Positions 9,315-21,606 of a DNA stretch of 64,000 nucleotides are shown here, piece after piece. Both the position numbers and the translations under genes were made by a program. Positions within the stretch are counted from its first letter, which is position 1; every line of letters starts with the position of its first letter. Source of the stretch: Adenophora triphylla var. japonica (lineage: Eukaryota; Streptophyta; Magnoliopsida; Asterales; Campanulaceae); NCBI GenBank assembly GCA_022495995.1, contig JAFEMH010004903.1:1-64000 (forward strand). Direction: 5' to 3'. The notes beneath the pieces are model-generated. The model ran no database searches. It saw nothing but the letters and a program-made list of their open reading frames with translations, and was not told where the DNA came from.

Positions 9315-9921
9315 CTACTGCCATGTTTCCTCCACAATCTCCACCTTCTCCATACACCAACTTGAATTATCACAAGGTAATTCATTCTTTGAGTCATAAT
9401 GTGGGATTTCATTGACAAAATTCTCCTTTACGCTCTCCACAAGTTGCCTTTGTTGTAGTGGTGATAAATCATTAAAGTAGCATGGCTCACATGTTGGATC
9501 ATAAACTACCTCTTCCCCATCATCGTTCAATGTCCAAATAAGGGTTGAAGGTTGTTCTTAAGTTTGTGGTGAATATGGATCATATGATGGCTCAATACAT
9601 TGGCTCCTCTCTGTTACAAGCCTATCTTGAATGGTTTCCCCACACTTGACTATATAAAGTAGGGGAGTAATCATATTGCGGTTGCCATGGAGAGAAGGGG
9701 ACCCTTTCCTGCACCTGTGGAGTATACTCAGGAAAATATGCCCTACATGTACAATTAGTAGTAGTATGATAATAAACACCACAATTAGCACATGCCTCTT
9801 GTACATTATAATTAACATTATTTCTTTGTGCGACAAGAATGTCTAATTTTTTAGATAGATCGGCTAGTTGTCTTCTCACTTCTATATAGGCCAATTCACA
9901 TCGGATATTTATTCCATACAT
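9315..9921 (-). pseudogene. Ty3/gypsy gag C-terminal remnant
   Basis: On the - strand, one piece reads RQLADLSKKLDILVAQ, then CANCGVYYHTTTNC, a CX2CX4HX4C zinc knuckle, then a Tyr/Pro-rich tail ending YSQVWGNHSR, similar in layout to Athila-type gag C-termini. A second piece in another frame (9530-9315) is acidic and Cys-containing. The knuckle would bind genomic RNA in a gag protein. There is no start, capsid core or pol nearby. The lineage is uncertain. Confidence 0.5.
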
Positions 9922-9939
9922 CCCTCAAAAGTTTCTCAC

Positions 9940-11104
9940 ACCTTAATTTACACAACTAAAAAAAAAGAAAATAATAAGGAAAACTATTTACACTACAAAG
10001 AAAATAAGAAAAGAAAATTATTTACAATACACTAACAAAATTGACCTATTCGCAACACAAGTCAATTTTGTAGTAATATACTTACTTGCAAGGGTCAAAT
10101 CCACATGTACTAAAGTTTAACAAGTGTAATTTATTAGTGTAACAAAGTAACCAAAAAAAGGGTTTGATTGTTTGAATTATTAATCTAAGAAATCAAAATA
10201 AAACAATTAAAAAGATAACAAGAGAGAAAGGAATTTATGGATTGGGAATCATAACAATTATCAATTTATGCTTTTTCTTTCATGTAAAAAGGATTCAATT
10301 TCATTCTTGGGTTCATTCACAAAATTATAGAGTTAATATTTTAATATCTTCCGTGAAGTTGATAAAAACATTAAAACCCTAATATCTCTATCTTGTTTAT
10401 ATATTACGTGAAGTCAATACAAACATTCAAGAGATTCAATTTAAAATACACGAAAATAAGAACCTAGATTCATTGATTTCCGTGAATTCCTCAATTAAAT
10501 CTAATCTTCTCAACAATGGTAAATGTATAAATCATCCATGTGAGTGAAAAAAATTTATACCCAAATAAATCCAATGGCCAAAAGTATCTTAATCACACAA
10601 TTGAAGCCAAAGAATGATATTGAAGAATGTTGAGAGAACAAGAATGACAAAGAGATAGGAAGAATTAAAACCCTATCATAAAGATCCAATTGTTACTTAT
10701 CTCAATCCAAGAATCAAATAACTTTGGCTTGAAAGACCATTAAAATAAATAAACCTTGTTCTTGAATCATCAAAATAAATAAAACCTAATCTAATATGTA
10801 CAAAATAAAAAGAGATATAGAGGATGATACGAGATAAGAGGAGATACAAAAACTAGTGTAGGGGTCCTTTATATAGTAGGAGGGAGGAGGGATTCCTGAT
10901 TTACAGATAAAATAGGTCAATTTCCTAGTCAAATTAGAATTCTGTCGAAATCCGTCACAAATTCTGTAGCAAAATCTGTTGAAAACTCCTTTTAATTCTG
11001 TGACGGACCAAATTCGTCACTAATTTCCATTGCTGATGCTTGGCCGGCCATGGGCACGATCGCCCCAGCCTTGGCCATGCGGTCGCCCTGACTTGCTGCC
11101 TAAA
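9940..11104 (-). mobile_element. Probable LTR/leader of an old - strand retroelement (left of the chromovirus)
   Basis: AT-rich and non-coding. On the - strand CTATATAAAGGACCCCTAC (about 10860-10880) is a good TATA box, followed by a long leader. Near 11041-11090 are GC-rich TGGCCGGCCA and GATCGCCCC motifs that continue at 20195-20340 beyond the chromovirus, so 9940-11104 and 20195-20658 were contiguous before that insertion. It is most simply the 3' LTR of the copia element whose PPT lies at 20659. The left limit is not fixed. Confidence 0.45.
11100..11104. repeat. Target-site duplication CTAAA (left)
   Basis: Matches 20195-20199 exactly, at the outer ends of the chromovirus LTRs. Confidence 0.95.
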
Positions 11105-12849
11105 TGTAATATCCATAAATAATAATAATCATATTAATAAATAAATAAATAAATAAAATTTAAATAGTGAGCCAGAAATAATAATAATAAAAATAAGTAA
11201 TAATAAAATAAAACAAAAGAAATTTAAAAAATAAATAAATAAATAATGAGCATTAAGTAAGGGAATTTATATGGATTTAAAAACTGTTAATTAATGGGTG
11301 TAATAATTTGGGTATATGATGGGTCAGTTATTATTTGCGTAGTAATTGGTAGTAATTGAAATGGAATTACTTTGGTCATCCGTTTCTTGCCTAGAAGGAG
11401 TATATATAGTACCTTTTGAGATTTTATTGTGCACAAATAACTAAAGATGGAAAAAGGGCGAGTTGGCGTTGGCGTGTTGCAGAGAGAAAGAAGAAAAGGT
11501 AAACGTCTTTTTCACTATTTGTTGTAAGTTTAGTTTATATCCTTTTCTAGGTAGAATAAGGGAAAAATGAGAAAGAGAAAAGAAATAGAAGAAAGGTAAG
11601 AAAAGAAATAGAAGAAAGGTAAGGCGGAGTGTAAAGAGGTGTATGTGTGTCAGTGTGGGTACGTGGGTATACAAATTGAAATGGATTTTCTTGGAAGTGA
11701 TCAGAATAATAGAAAGAATGGGAAATAGAGTTTTCTCTTAGCACCCCTAAAGTTTTAGTAGGATTTCATAGTTATCCTCTTGATTAAGAAATATACATTT
11801 AATCCAAAAACTTAAGAAAATATTTCATTTGATATCTTACATTATGCATTATAATTCTTTGATAGATTTTGGAAGACACATTTGAGGGTTGTGTTGTCCT
11901 TCGAAAACATTAGCAAAGACATCCATTCGAGGTAAGGGATTATACCTCTAATTAGGTAATTGATGTCTCATTTCAATTCGTAGGTTTCCATGAATTTTAT
12001 TGAATATGTTCGTCCTTGAAAATATTAAAAGTCAACCTTGGGTTGATACTTGCTTTGACTCCGTCGAACAACGTCTTTTGATAAAAGTCAAATACTTTAA
12101 TATCTCCAACTTTTGTGACTTCATGTTAATATTTTTGTACATGAAGTATTGTTATTTGCATATCTCAATATGAATTGGAAATTCTCCACATGATCACTAA
12201 GCTAAACAACCCATGTTAATGGGGTATAATTGTAAATTGGCCTTTTAGGCATTTTTGTTCACTGCTGAGGATTAGCAGTGGGGTGTTCTGGAATCACTGT
12301 TTTGTATTTGTGCTCCTTGTGGGCTTTTGGTTTGATAAGGTCGATTGACCGCTTATGTGATCATGACTCTGTTAAAATATTCGTTTGATAATGATTGAAT
12401 CATATTGTTAATTGTTCCGTTTTGGTTCTTTTGGAATAAATATTGGATGTCATCGTTCTCATTGATATTGCCTCGTTGAAAAAGATTGTTTATTTTGTGG
12501 TCACCTCTTCTTAGTATTCAGAGGGGTCCGTATATGAACTTACTGGGCATTGTTCGCTCACCCTTTTGTATTCTCTGTTCTTTCAGGTAAGCGTTAGAAG
12601 GAGGATGATTTGAGAATATTCATCTTTTAAATTTTATGTTTTCTAGACATTGAGTAATGATGTAAGACTTTTGAGTTTCAAATTGTAAGTATGTCAGTTT
12701 AGATTGAACCCTAGACCGTTTGGGTTGCAATAATGATCAGAGAATAATTTTGATATATTCAAGCTGAATTAATTATGTATTGTATTGGTAAGAGTAACGG
12801 ACTCAAGGTTGGGACCCACAAATAGGGGACTGAGATTCGGGTCGTTACA
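11105..12849 (+). repeat. Chromovirus 5' LTR
   Basis: Starts TGTAATATCC, has an (AAAT)n-rich beginning, a TATATATAG box near 11401-11408, and ends GTCGTTACA. Pairs with 18448-20194. Confidence 0.95.
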
Positions 12850-12852
12850 TAA

Positions 12853-12864
12853 TGGTATCAGAGC
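12853..12864 (+). promoter_or_regulatory. Primer-binding site (tRNA-Met type)
   Basis: TGGTATCAGAGC three bases after the 5' LTR, complementary to the 3' end of initiator tRNA-Met, as is usual in this clade. Confidence 0.95.
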
Positions 12865-12959
12865 TTTGGCTTTAGGTCCTGAGTTCTTAGAACTTAGGTG
12901 AGACACTAAAACGGTAGGAAATAATTATTGTGGACTTATAGAAATTGGTGTTTGCAGGT

Positions 12960-13679
12960 ATGGCGCGATTAATCAAAACAGCTAGGAAGTCCAGTGCTCA
13001 TCGTAGTATTGCTACTAATGATTCGGGGTCCGAATCTGATGGTGAAATTATAGTAAATAACCCCGAGCATATTGTTGAACCCGTTGTTGACCCGAAACCA
13101 GTGATCCCTGAAGTAGAGGAAGTTAATCACGAACCGTTGGTACCCGAGCCAGAAGTTGATTCAGATCCCGTACCTCCTGAACCTGTTGTTCCCAACCCTA
13201 TATTGTCGGGACCTCTTCTTGGAGAACCGATATTTCCTGAAATTGAATACAGTTTTGAGCCTCTAATGAATTTGGAGTCTGGAATGGATGTTCCATAATT
13301 TCCTTTTGTCTCCAATGAGTTATATGCTCTAGTATGCCAGGAGCGTGACCTCTTAAGGGCCCAAAGAAATGAACTGGTGGAGCAAGTTGTGATGCTTGAG
13401 AAGCAAATTGAGGAAATTACCGAAGAGGGGTCGAAATATCAGCCTATAGAAGTCGATGATGAGTCGGAAGAAGAGGAAGAGGAAGAAGAAGGAGAACAAA
13501 CAGAAGAGGTAAGTGAAGTAGAGGAGGAGGGGGAGGAAGAACCGGAAGAGGAGGACGAGGGGGATGAAATGGAATTAGCTGACTATGCACCACTCGATGT
13601 TGTGAATATTGATTCAGATGAGGAATCATGTGAAAGCATGAAGGATGAGTACTGGGGCAACGACGACGACAGTGATTGA
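12960..13679 (+). pseudogene. Extra ORF upstream of gag: histone H3-tail-like N-terminus with acidic tail
   Basis: The ATG at 12960 gives MARLIKTARKSSAHRS. After Met removal, seven of the first ten residues equal the histone H3 tail (A1, R2, T6, A7, R8, K9, S10). Then come a Pro/Glu-rich repeat stretch (VPEPEVDSDPVPPEP type), a TAA stop at 13296-13298, and, in the same frame, a short predicted coiled coil (NELVEQVVMLEKQIEEI) and a run of Glu/Asp ending EYWGNDDDSD. Total about 239 codons with one internal stop. No catalytic motif is visible. It lies between the PBS and gag, so it would be the first ORF of the genomic RNA. H3-like extra ORFs have been reported in some grass chromoviruses (from memory). 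The role is unknown; chromatin mimicry is inference. Confidence 0.7.
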
Positions 13680-13905
13680 GCATAGCATTCATGGATAATT
13701 TCAATAACTTTAATTACTTCTTTTTGTGTTTTTTTTTAGAAATCGGGACTTGTAGTAGGAAAACTTGTATTAGTTGGATGATTATAATGAAGGATAAATT
13801 ATGCTTCTACTATTTCACTTCTATAAAATTTTAGTCTGAATTGGGTTCCGTCAACGCAAATTTTAGAATGTCTCTAATAATAGTCGCATATTTTCTCAGA
13901 GCAGC

Positions 13906-15336
13906 ATGTCTGGGAGAGGACGTGGCGGTAGGCGAACCCGGTCCAACTGAGGTGGCGAAGAGCAGAACACAAATGACGGAAATAATCAAGCTGATCCTAC
14001 ACTAGCCACGCTATTGGCTAACCTGACACAAGCAATTGTGGCAGGGGTGGGACAAGTGGCTCAAGCCCAAACTCAAGGAACAATGGCTCCGACCCAAAAA
14101 AATACAAAAGACCCATTGGAAAGTTTTCAAAAGCAGAATCCAAAGGCATTCTCGGGCCCAGTTGGGGCAATAAAACCCGAACATTGGATGGAAAGTATGG
14201 AGAAGATATTTGAAACCATGACTTGTACGGATGCACAAAAGGTGACTTTTGCCACCTTTGTCCTGGAAGGGGAAGCGAACCAGTGGTGGAAAGCGGAAAA
14301 GCGTCGAGCCGAACAAGATGGAACGACAGAGTATACGTGGGACATGTTTGTACAGGCTTTCAACAATAAGTACTTTCCCCCAAGTGTTAGGGAAATAAAG
14401 ATGGTTGAATTCTTGGATTTGGTGCAAGAAGAATTGATCGTAGATCAGTACGATGCTAAATTTGTGGAGCTAATGCGCTATGCCCCAGCTTTCTTTGAAA
14501 ATGAGAGCCAGAAAGCCCGGAAATTTGAGAGAGGTTTAAATTCGAAGATTAGTTATCGTCTGACTGCACCGAAGCTGCCCACATATGCTGAAGTGTTAGA
14601 TCGAGCACGCCTGGTAGAACAAGAATCCATGGAGTTTCAAAAGAAAAAGTCTGAGAAGAAAAGGGGAGTGGAGAATGTTTCAACAGGGACTCGAGGTCAA
14701 CCGAGTCACCCTGGCAATAACAATAATAAAAGGTTGGTAACTGATAATAATCGCCGGCAAGGGGGGCTTCATGCAAACAAAAGTCAGACTCAAGGGAACC
14801 ATATGAGTTGTCGAACATGTGGAGGTAAACATGAGACGAAGTCATGTTACCGTACTACGGGTGCTTGTTTCAATTGTGGAAAGATTGGTCATCAGGTCAA
14901 AAATTGTCCCGAACCTCTTAAAGGAGCTTATAACAAGGATAAGGATGATAAAGATAAGGGAAGGCAGAAAGGAAGAATTTTCGCGATGACAGCAAGGGAC
15001 GCCGAAGCTACGAATGAGGTGGTGGCAGGTACCATTCAAATTTGCTCTCACAATGCATATACTTTACTCTATTCTGGTGCTACACATTCTGTGATATCCT
15101 CATGCTTTGCTCGTCGTATGAAATTAATTCCACAAAAATTAGAATTTGAATTGGTTATCGATACTCCCGTTAAGAAATCAGTAGCGGTAACTTCCATTTT
15201 TAAGGATTGTCCAGTGCACTTAGGAGGAAGGGACTTGAGTGCAGACCTCATTGGGATGGATATCCAAGATTTTGATGTAATCTTGGGAATGGATTGGTTG
15301 GCATCTTATCATGCTAAGATAGATTGCTTTAAGTAG
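13906..15336 (+). pseudogene. gag: Chromovirus gag and protease
   Basis: The ATG at 13906 (MSGRGRGGRRTRSN) is followed by a TGA at 13948-13950; the frame then stays open to a TAG at 15334-15336. The capsid region contains FSGPVGAIKPEHWMESMEKI and EGEANQWWKAE, usual for Ty3/gypsy gag. The nucleocapsid has CRTCGGKHETKSC (14811 on) and CFNCGKIGHQVKNC, the latter a CX2CX4HX4C knuckle. The protease follows in the same frame; its motif is LLYSGATHS, so the catalytic Asp of D-S-G-A is Tyr (codon TAT at 15070-15072). ILGMDWL marks the protease end. The stops and the lost Asp mean no mature gag can be processed by this copy. Confidence 0.9.
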
Positions 15337-18300
15337 GAGGTCACTTTTTGTATTCCAGGGGAATCAAAATTTAGTTTTAAGGGTTCTAAGCCGGTAAGGG
15401 TACTAAGGATCATTTCAGCTTTGAAGGCCAGGAAATTGATAGGGAAAGGTTGTCAAGGGTATATTGCTAGCATAGTTGATAATCGTAAAAAGGGAATTGA
15501 CCTTGAAGAACTTCCATTAGTCAAAGAGTTTAAGGATGTGTTTCCTGAGGATTTTCCTGGCGTTCCACCTGAGAGAGAAGTGGAGTTCTTTATAGACCTA
15601 GTACCGGGTACTGGTCCTATTTCTAAGGCACCATATCGTATGGTGCCTGCAGAACTTAAGGAGCTTAAGGATCAGTTACAAGAACTATTGGATAAGGGTT
15701 TCATTAGACCCAGTGTATCCCCGTGGGGTGCTCCGGTGTTATTTGTGAAAAAGAAGGATGGGTCAATGCGGTTGTGTATTGACTATCGCGAACTGAATCG
15801 AGTCACGATCAGGAACAAGTATCTGTTACCTAGGATTGATGACTTGTTTGACCAGCTGCAAGGAGCATGTCACTTTTCCAAGATAGACCTTCGTTCCGGA
15901 TATCATCAATTGAAGGTCAGGAATGAAGATATTGCCAAAACAGCATTTAGGACAAGGTATGGTCATTATGAGTTCTTGGTGATGCCATTTGGACTGACTA
16001 ATGCTCCTGCTGTCTTCATGGATCTGATGAATAGGGTATTTAAAGAATATCTGGACAGGTGTGTGATTGTGTTTATTGATGACATTTTGGTTTACTCTAA
16101 GACAAAGGAGGATCATGAAGAACATTTGAGGCTGGTACTTCAACTCTTACGAGATAAGAGACTCTATGCAAAGTTTAAGAAGTGTGAATTCTGGTTGGAG
16201 AAGGTTGCTTTCCTGGGTCATGTAGTATCTAAAGAAGGAGTTGCAGTGGACCCAACCAAAGTTGAAGCAGTGATGGAATGGGATAGGCCATCTACCGTTA
16301 CGGAGATTAGAAGTTTCTTGGGCCTCGCAGGCTACTACCGACATTTTGTAGAAGGCTTCTATAAGATTGCAATGCCATTAACAAGGTTGATGCAGAAAAA
16401 GGCTAAATTTGTATGGACAAATGAATGCGAAGCAAGTTTCCAAGAGTTAAAGAGGCGGTTAGTATCTGCACCAATCTTAGCGTTACCGACAGCTGATGGG
16501 AAGTTTGTTGTCTATAGTGATGCGTCACTCAATGGCCTTGGATGTGTTCTAATGCAAGATGGGAAAGTTATTACGTATGCATCAAGACAACTGAAGAATT
16601 ATGAGAAAAACTACCCAACGCATGATTTGGAGTTAGCAGCAGTCATTTTTGCTCTGAAGATATGGAGGCATTATTTGTATGGTGTGGCATGTGAAATCTA
16701 TACCGACCATAAAAGCCTTAAATATATTTTTATTCAGAAGGAGTTGAATATGAGGCAAAGGAGGTGGCTAGAGTTGCTAAAAGACTATGATTGCACAATT
16801 TTGTATCATCCAGGAAAAGCCAATGTTGTCGCCGATGCTTTGAGTCGTAAGCATAAAGGGAGTTTGGCATCTCTTTTAGAAGCTGGAAGATATGGTTTGA
16901 ATGACTTTGAACCCTTTTCCATGGAAGTGAATGTTCGAGGGGATAAGGGGTACTTGGCACAATTGAGAGTTATTCCGAGTTTGATGGAGAAGATTAAGGA
17001 GGCACAAGCTGGCGATGAAGAGTTGGTGGAAATAATGAGGAATTTGAATGAAGGGGATACGTCAGGGTTTCGTATTGATAAGGAAGGCATTATCCGCTAT
17101 GGATCAAGGATATGTGTGCCGTCGGATGTTAAGCTTAGACAAAAAATCTTGGAGGAGGCTCATTGTTCAAAGTTTACGGTCCACCCTGGAAGTACGAATA
17201 TGTACCGGAACATGCGAGATACATTTTGGTGGAACAATATGAAGAGAGAAATAGCGGAATTTGTTTCTCGGTGTTTAGTTTGTCAACAAGTTAAAATTGA
17301 ACACCAAAGACCTGTCGGATTATTGCAGTCTTTACCTGTACCCGAGTGGAAGTGGGAACATATTACTATGGATTTTGTCACTGGATTGCCAAGAACAGTT
17401 AGGGGTACAACGCCATTTGGGTCATTGTAGATAGATTGACCAAGTCTACCCATTTCCTTGCTATTCGAGTAACCGACTCTATTGAAGTATTAGCAAAGCT
17501 TTATATAAGAGAGATTGTAAGACTGCATGGAGTCCCAGTATCAATTGTGTCAGATCGAGACACGAGGTTTACGTCAAAATTTTGGAAAAGTCTGCAACGA
17601 GCCATGGGAACCAGCTTATGTATGAGTACGGCCTTCCACCCACAAACGGATGGTCAATCGGAAAGGAACATTCAAACATTGGAGGATATGTTAAGAGCTT
17701 GCACCTTGGATTGGAAAGGGAATTGGGATGATCATTTGCCATTGGTAGAATTCACGTACAACAACAGTTTTCATGCGAGCATTGAAATGGCACCGTTCGA
17801 AGCTCTATATGGACGAAAATGTCGTTCTCCTAAATGTTGGGATGAGGTGGGAGAAAGAAAGTTGTTGGGACCAGAGTTAGTTCAGGTCACTATAGAAAAG
17901 ATCCAGTCTATTAGAAAGAGGTTGCTAACAGCTCAAAGCCGACAAAAGTCATATGCTGATAAACGACGTCGCGAATTGGGATTCGAGGTAGGAGATCATG
18001 TATTCTTGAAAATATCTCCGACCAAGGGTATCATGCGATTCGGTATTACTTAGTCCCCGATTCGTTGGACCTTTTGAAATTTTGGAACGAGTTGGAGAGG
18101 TGGCACATAAGCTTGCGTTGCCTCCGATTTTAGCTGGAGTTCATAATATGTTTCATGTATCTATGTTAAGGAAGTATGTACTAGACCCGAACCACGTAAT
18201 CGAGTACGAGCCATTACAAATCCGAGAAGATCTCAGTTATGAAGAGCAACCTATCAAGATTGTGGATAAGAAGGATCAAAATTTGCGGCGACGTGTCATT

Positions 18301-18399
18301 CCCTACGTCAAAGTTCAATGGAGTAATCATTCCGAAAGGGAAGCAACATGGGAACTGGAAAGTGAGATACGCGAGAAGTATCCACACCTCTTTGTTTGA
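15337..18399 (+). pseudogene. pol: Chromovirus pol: RT, RNase H, integrase, chromodomain
   Basis: In frame with gag after the TAG. Reverse transcriptase: [34 protein letters not shown] and the catalytic [13 protein letters not shown] (about 16060-16100). RNase [16 protein letters not shown] and [11 protein letters not shown]. Integrase: an H-H-C-C zinc region ending CLVCQQVK (17270-17290), first Asp in TMDFVTGLP, then a -1 type frameshift near 17405; the second Asp ([10 protein letters not shown]) and Glu ([13 protein letters not shown]) follow in the new frame from 17436. A second frameshift near 18045 leads to SPRFVGPFEI and a C-terminal chromodomain (VKVQWSNHSEREATWELE, to a stop at 18399). 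The chromodomain suggests targeting to methylated H3; this is family knowledge. Confidence 0.9.
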
Positions 18400-18409
18400 C
18401 AAGGTACGT

Positions 18410-18447
18410 TAAGTTTGGGGACCAAACTTTCTTTAAGTGGGTAAGTA
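18410..18447 (+). promoter_or_regulatory. Polypurine-tract region
   Basis: TTTGGGGACCAAACTTTC, then TTTAAGTGGGTAAGTA, directly before the 3' LTR. It corresponds to the usual 'GAGGACGAAATTTC...AAGGGGG' end of Tekay/Del elements, with the purine tract weakened. Confidence 0.7.
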
Positions 18448-18563
18448 TGTAATATCCAGAAATAATAATAATCATATTAATAAATAAATAAATAAATAAA
18501 ATTTAAATAGTGAGCCAGAAATAATAATAATAAAAATAAGTAATAATAAAATAAAACAAAATA

Positions 18564-18594
<31 letters not shown>

Positions 18595-20194
18595 GAGCAT
18601 TAAGTAAGGGAATTTATATGGATTTAAAAACTGTTAATTAATGGGTGTAATAATTTGGGTATATGATGTGTCAGTTATTATTTGCGAAGTAATTGGTAGT
18701 AATTGAAATGGAATTACTTTGGTCATCCGTTTCTTGCCTAGAAGGAGTATATATAGTACCTTTTGAGATTTTATTGTGCACAAATAACTAAAGATTGAAA
18801 AAGGGCGAGTTGGCATTGGCGTGTTGCAGAGAGAAAGAAGAAAAGGTAAACGTCTTTTTCACTATTTGTTCTAAGTTTAGTTTATATCCTTTTCTAGGTA
18901 GAATAAGGGAAAAATGAGAAAGAGAAAAGAAATAGAAGAAAGGTAAGAAAAGAAATATAAGAAAGGTAAGGTGGAGTGTAAAGAGGTGTATGTGTGTCAG
19001 TGTGGGTACGTGGGTATACAAATTGAAATGGATTTTCTTGGAAGTGATCAGAATAATAGAAAGAATGGGAAATAGAGTTTTCTCTTAGCACCCCTAAAGT
19101 TTTAGTAGGATTTCATAGTTATCCTCTTGATTAAGAAAGATACATTTAATCCAAAAACTTAAGAAAATATTTCATTTGATATCTTACATTATGCATTATA
19201 ATTCTTTGATAGATTTTGGAAGGCACATTTGAGGGCTGTATTGTCCTTCGAAAACATTAGCAAAGGCATCCATTCGAGGTAAGGGATTATACATCTAATT
19301 AGGTAATTGATGTCTCATTTCAATTCGTAGGTTTCCATGAATTTTATTGAATGTCCGTCCTTGAAAATATTAAAAGTCAACCTTGGGTTGATACTTGCTT
19401 TGACTCCTTCGAACAACGTCTTTTGATAAAAGTCAAATATTTTAATATCTCCAACTTTTGTGACTTCATGTTAATATTTTTGTACATGAAGTATTGTTAT
19501 TTGCATATCTCAATATGAATTGGAAATTCTTCACATGATCACTAAGCTAAACAACCCATGTTAATGGGGTATAATTGTAAATTGGCCTTTTAGGCATTTT
19601 TGTTCCCTGCTGAGGATTAGCAGTGGGGTGTTCTGGAATCACTGTTTTGTATTTGTGCTCCTTGTGGGCTTTTGGTTTGATAAGGTCGATTGACCGCTTA
19701 TGTGATCATGACTCTGTTAAAATATTCGTTTGATAATGATTGAATCATATTGTTAATTGTTCCGTTTTGGTTCTTTTGGAATAAATATTGGATGTCATCG
19801 TTCTCATTGCTATTGCCTCATTGAAAAAGATTGTTTATTTTGTGGTCACCTCTTCTTAGTATTCGGAGGGGTCCGTATATGAACTTACTGGGCATTGTTC
19901 GCTCACCCTTTCGTATTTTCTGTTCTTTCAGGTAAGCGTTAGAAGGAGGATGATTTGAGAATATTCATCTTTTAAATTTTATGTTTTCTAGACATTGAGT
20001 AATGATGTAAGACTTTTGAGTTTCAAATTGTAAGTATGTCAGTTTAGATTGAACCCTAGACCGTTTGGGTTGCAATAATGATCAGAGAGTAATTTTGATA
20101 TATTCAAGCAGAATTAATTATGTATTGTATTGGTAAGAGTAACAGACTCAAGGTTGGGACCCACAAATAGGGGACCGAGATTCGGGTCGTTACA
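18448..20194 (+). repeat. Chromovirus 3' LTR
   Basis: Near-identical to 11105-12849, with longer (AAAT)n at its start and scattered substitutions. Confidence 0.95.
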
Positions 20195-20658
20195 CTAAAT
20201 GACGCGGCCACCCTTATTTTGGCGTAGTCGCTCGGTCTTTAGCACTATTTTCTCGGCCACGGCCTACAAAATGCGGCCATCATTGGTGTGTGGCCGGCCA
20301 CTCTTAAACTTCAGCGCAGCAACTGCCGGCCATCCTTTCTTATTTATGCGGCCAAGTCCAAAATCCAGTTGCAGTCCCTTCTTTTCTAATGTATTGCAAT
20401 TTAGCCCCTGAACTTTACAATACCAGTTTACTCCTTAATTTTCCACAATTGCAATTTGGTCCCTAAACTTTCAAAACAATCTTATATCCTCCATTTTCAG
20501 CCTAATTGCACTTCAACCCTTGTACTTTCATAAAACTAACAAAACACATTAAATTACCAAGGTTTTGAGCGTCAAATAAGCTTGGAAAAATATCTTTTGG
20601 ATGGGTAAAACCATATCTATCAAGTATGCTACAGTCCACACATCAATTATTTACAACA
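20195..20658 (-). mobile_element. Copia 3' LTR, proximal part
   Basis: On the - strand it starts TGTTGTAAATAATTGATG at 20658, directly after the PPT. It runs to the chromovirus TSD (20195-20199, CTAAA) and by contiguity resumes at 11104. It contains TGGCCGGCCA motifs also seen at 11041. Confidence 0.7.
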
Positions 20659-20667
20659 CTCCCCCTT
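20659..20667 (-). promoter_or_regulatory. Copia polypurine tract
   Basis: AAGGGGGAG on the - strand, immediately before TGTTGTAA, the standard border of a Ty1/copia 3' LTR. Confidence 0.8.
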
Positions 20668-20884
20668 GCACATAGCACGCTGAACTGAATCACGAACATA
20701 GGCTGCATCAGTAAAAACCTTTAACTAAGAAAAATCCAGTGGGAATAAACTTAGCAAAGGGATAAATATTACAGCCATCGTCTTCAGAAATCATCTTTAA
20801 AATTGTTTTCAATTTAGTGTTCCCCCTGAATATAGCAATCTCAGATTCATGACTTTGTCGCTCCCCTTGATGATAATAATCTTC

Positions 20885-21606
20885 CTAGCCTTTGCATTCC
20901 GATTCGATTAACAAGTTTTTTGAACGTAGATGTAGGAAGAGACTAAGTGAACATATCTGCCAGATTGTCACTAGAGCGAACTTGCTAGTGACTTCGCTAT
21001 TCTTTTTAAGTTCATGAGGATAAAAGAATTTTGGTGCAATATATTTTGTTAAATTTCCTTTGAAAACCCATTTGTCATTTCTGCAACACATGCTGAGTTG
21101 TCTTCGTAAATCGTTGTGGGAAGCATTTTGTTTGATCCGATTCCACAAGAATTACGAATGTGTTGAACTAATGATCTTAACTACACATAATCTCGTGAAG
21201 CCTCATATAGAGCTATGATCTCTGAGTGGTTAGTCTGTTTAATGGATCTCCATGAAATTGCTATACCACCATGGAGAAAAACGAGAAAAACGTAGCTAGT
21301 CTGGGATCTAGCATTGTGGGGGTCAAACATAACCAACATTTGAATAGCCCACCAATTCCATATCTTGATTCCTTTTGTAAAGTAAACCAAGGTCATGGGA
21401 ACCTTAAAGATACCTAAAAATATGTTTAATCCCATTCCAATGTCTTTTTGTTGGAGAACCACTAAATCTTGCAAGTAAGTTCACTGCGAAAGCAATATCA
21501 AGCCTAGTACAGTTTGCAAGATAAAGTAGTGCGCCAATAGCGCTCAAGTAAGGAACTTCTGGTCCTAATACTTCTTCAGTATCTCCTTTAGATTTGAATG
21601 AGTCTT
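20885..21606 (-). pseudogene. pol: Copia RT C-terminus and RNase H
   Basis: On the - strand: [33 protein letters not shown] and [13 protein letters not shown] (RT thumb region), then in another frame SQTSYVFL, AISWRSIKQT and NHSEIIALYEASRDYV (RNase H). Several frameshifts. It is the continuation of the RT piece beyond the solo LTR at 21612-23041. Confidence 0.9.

Larger units (their letters stand above)
11105..20194 (+). mobile_element. Tekay/Del-like chromovirus (Ty3/gypsy), full length, defective
   Basis: A 9,090-bp element with two LTRs (1,745 and 1,747 bp) that start TGTAATATCC and end GTCGTTACA, a 5-bp TSD (CTAAA), a tRNA-Met type PBS, an extra ORF, one gag-pol reading frame, and a C-terminal chromodomain. 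By eye the LTRs differ at roughly 30 positions plus microsatellite indels (~1.7%). With a commonly used plant rate of 1.3e-8 per site per year that would be under one million years; this is a rough inference. Two in-frame stops in gag-pol, one in the extra ORF, two frameshifts and a lost protease Asp make it non-autonomous now. It sits inside an older copia LTR. Confidence 0.95.

Noticed and set aside
13444..13704. - strand frame rich in Pro/Leu opposite the acidic extra ORF
   Set aside because: A shadow of the Glu/Asp-rich codons (GAG/GAA) on the + strand.
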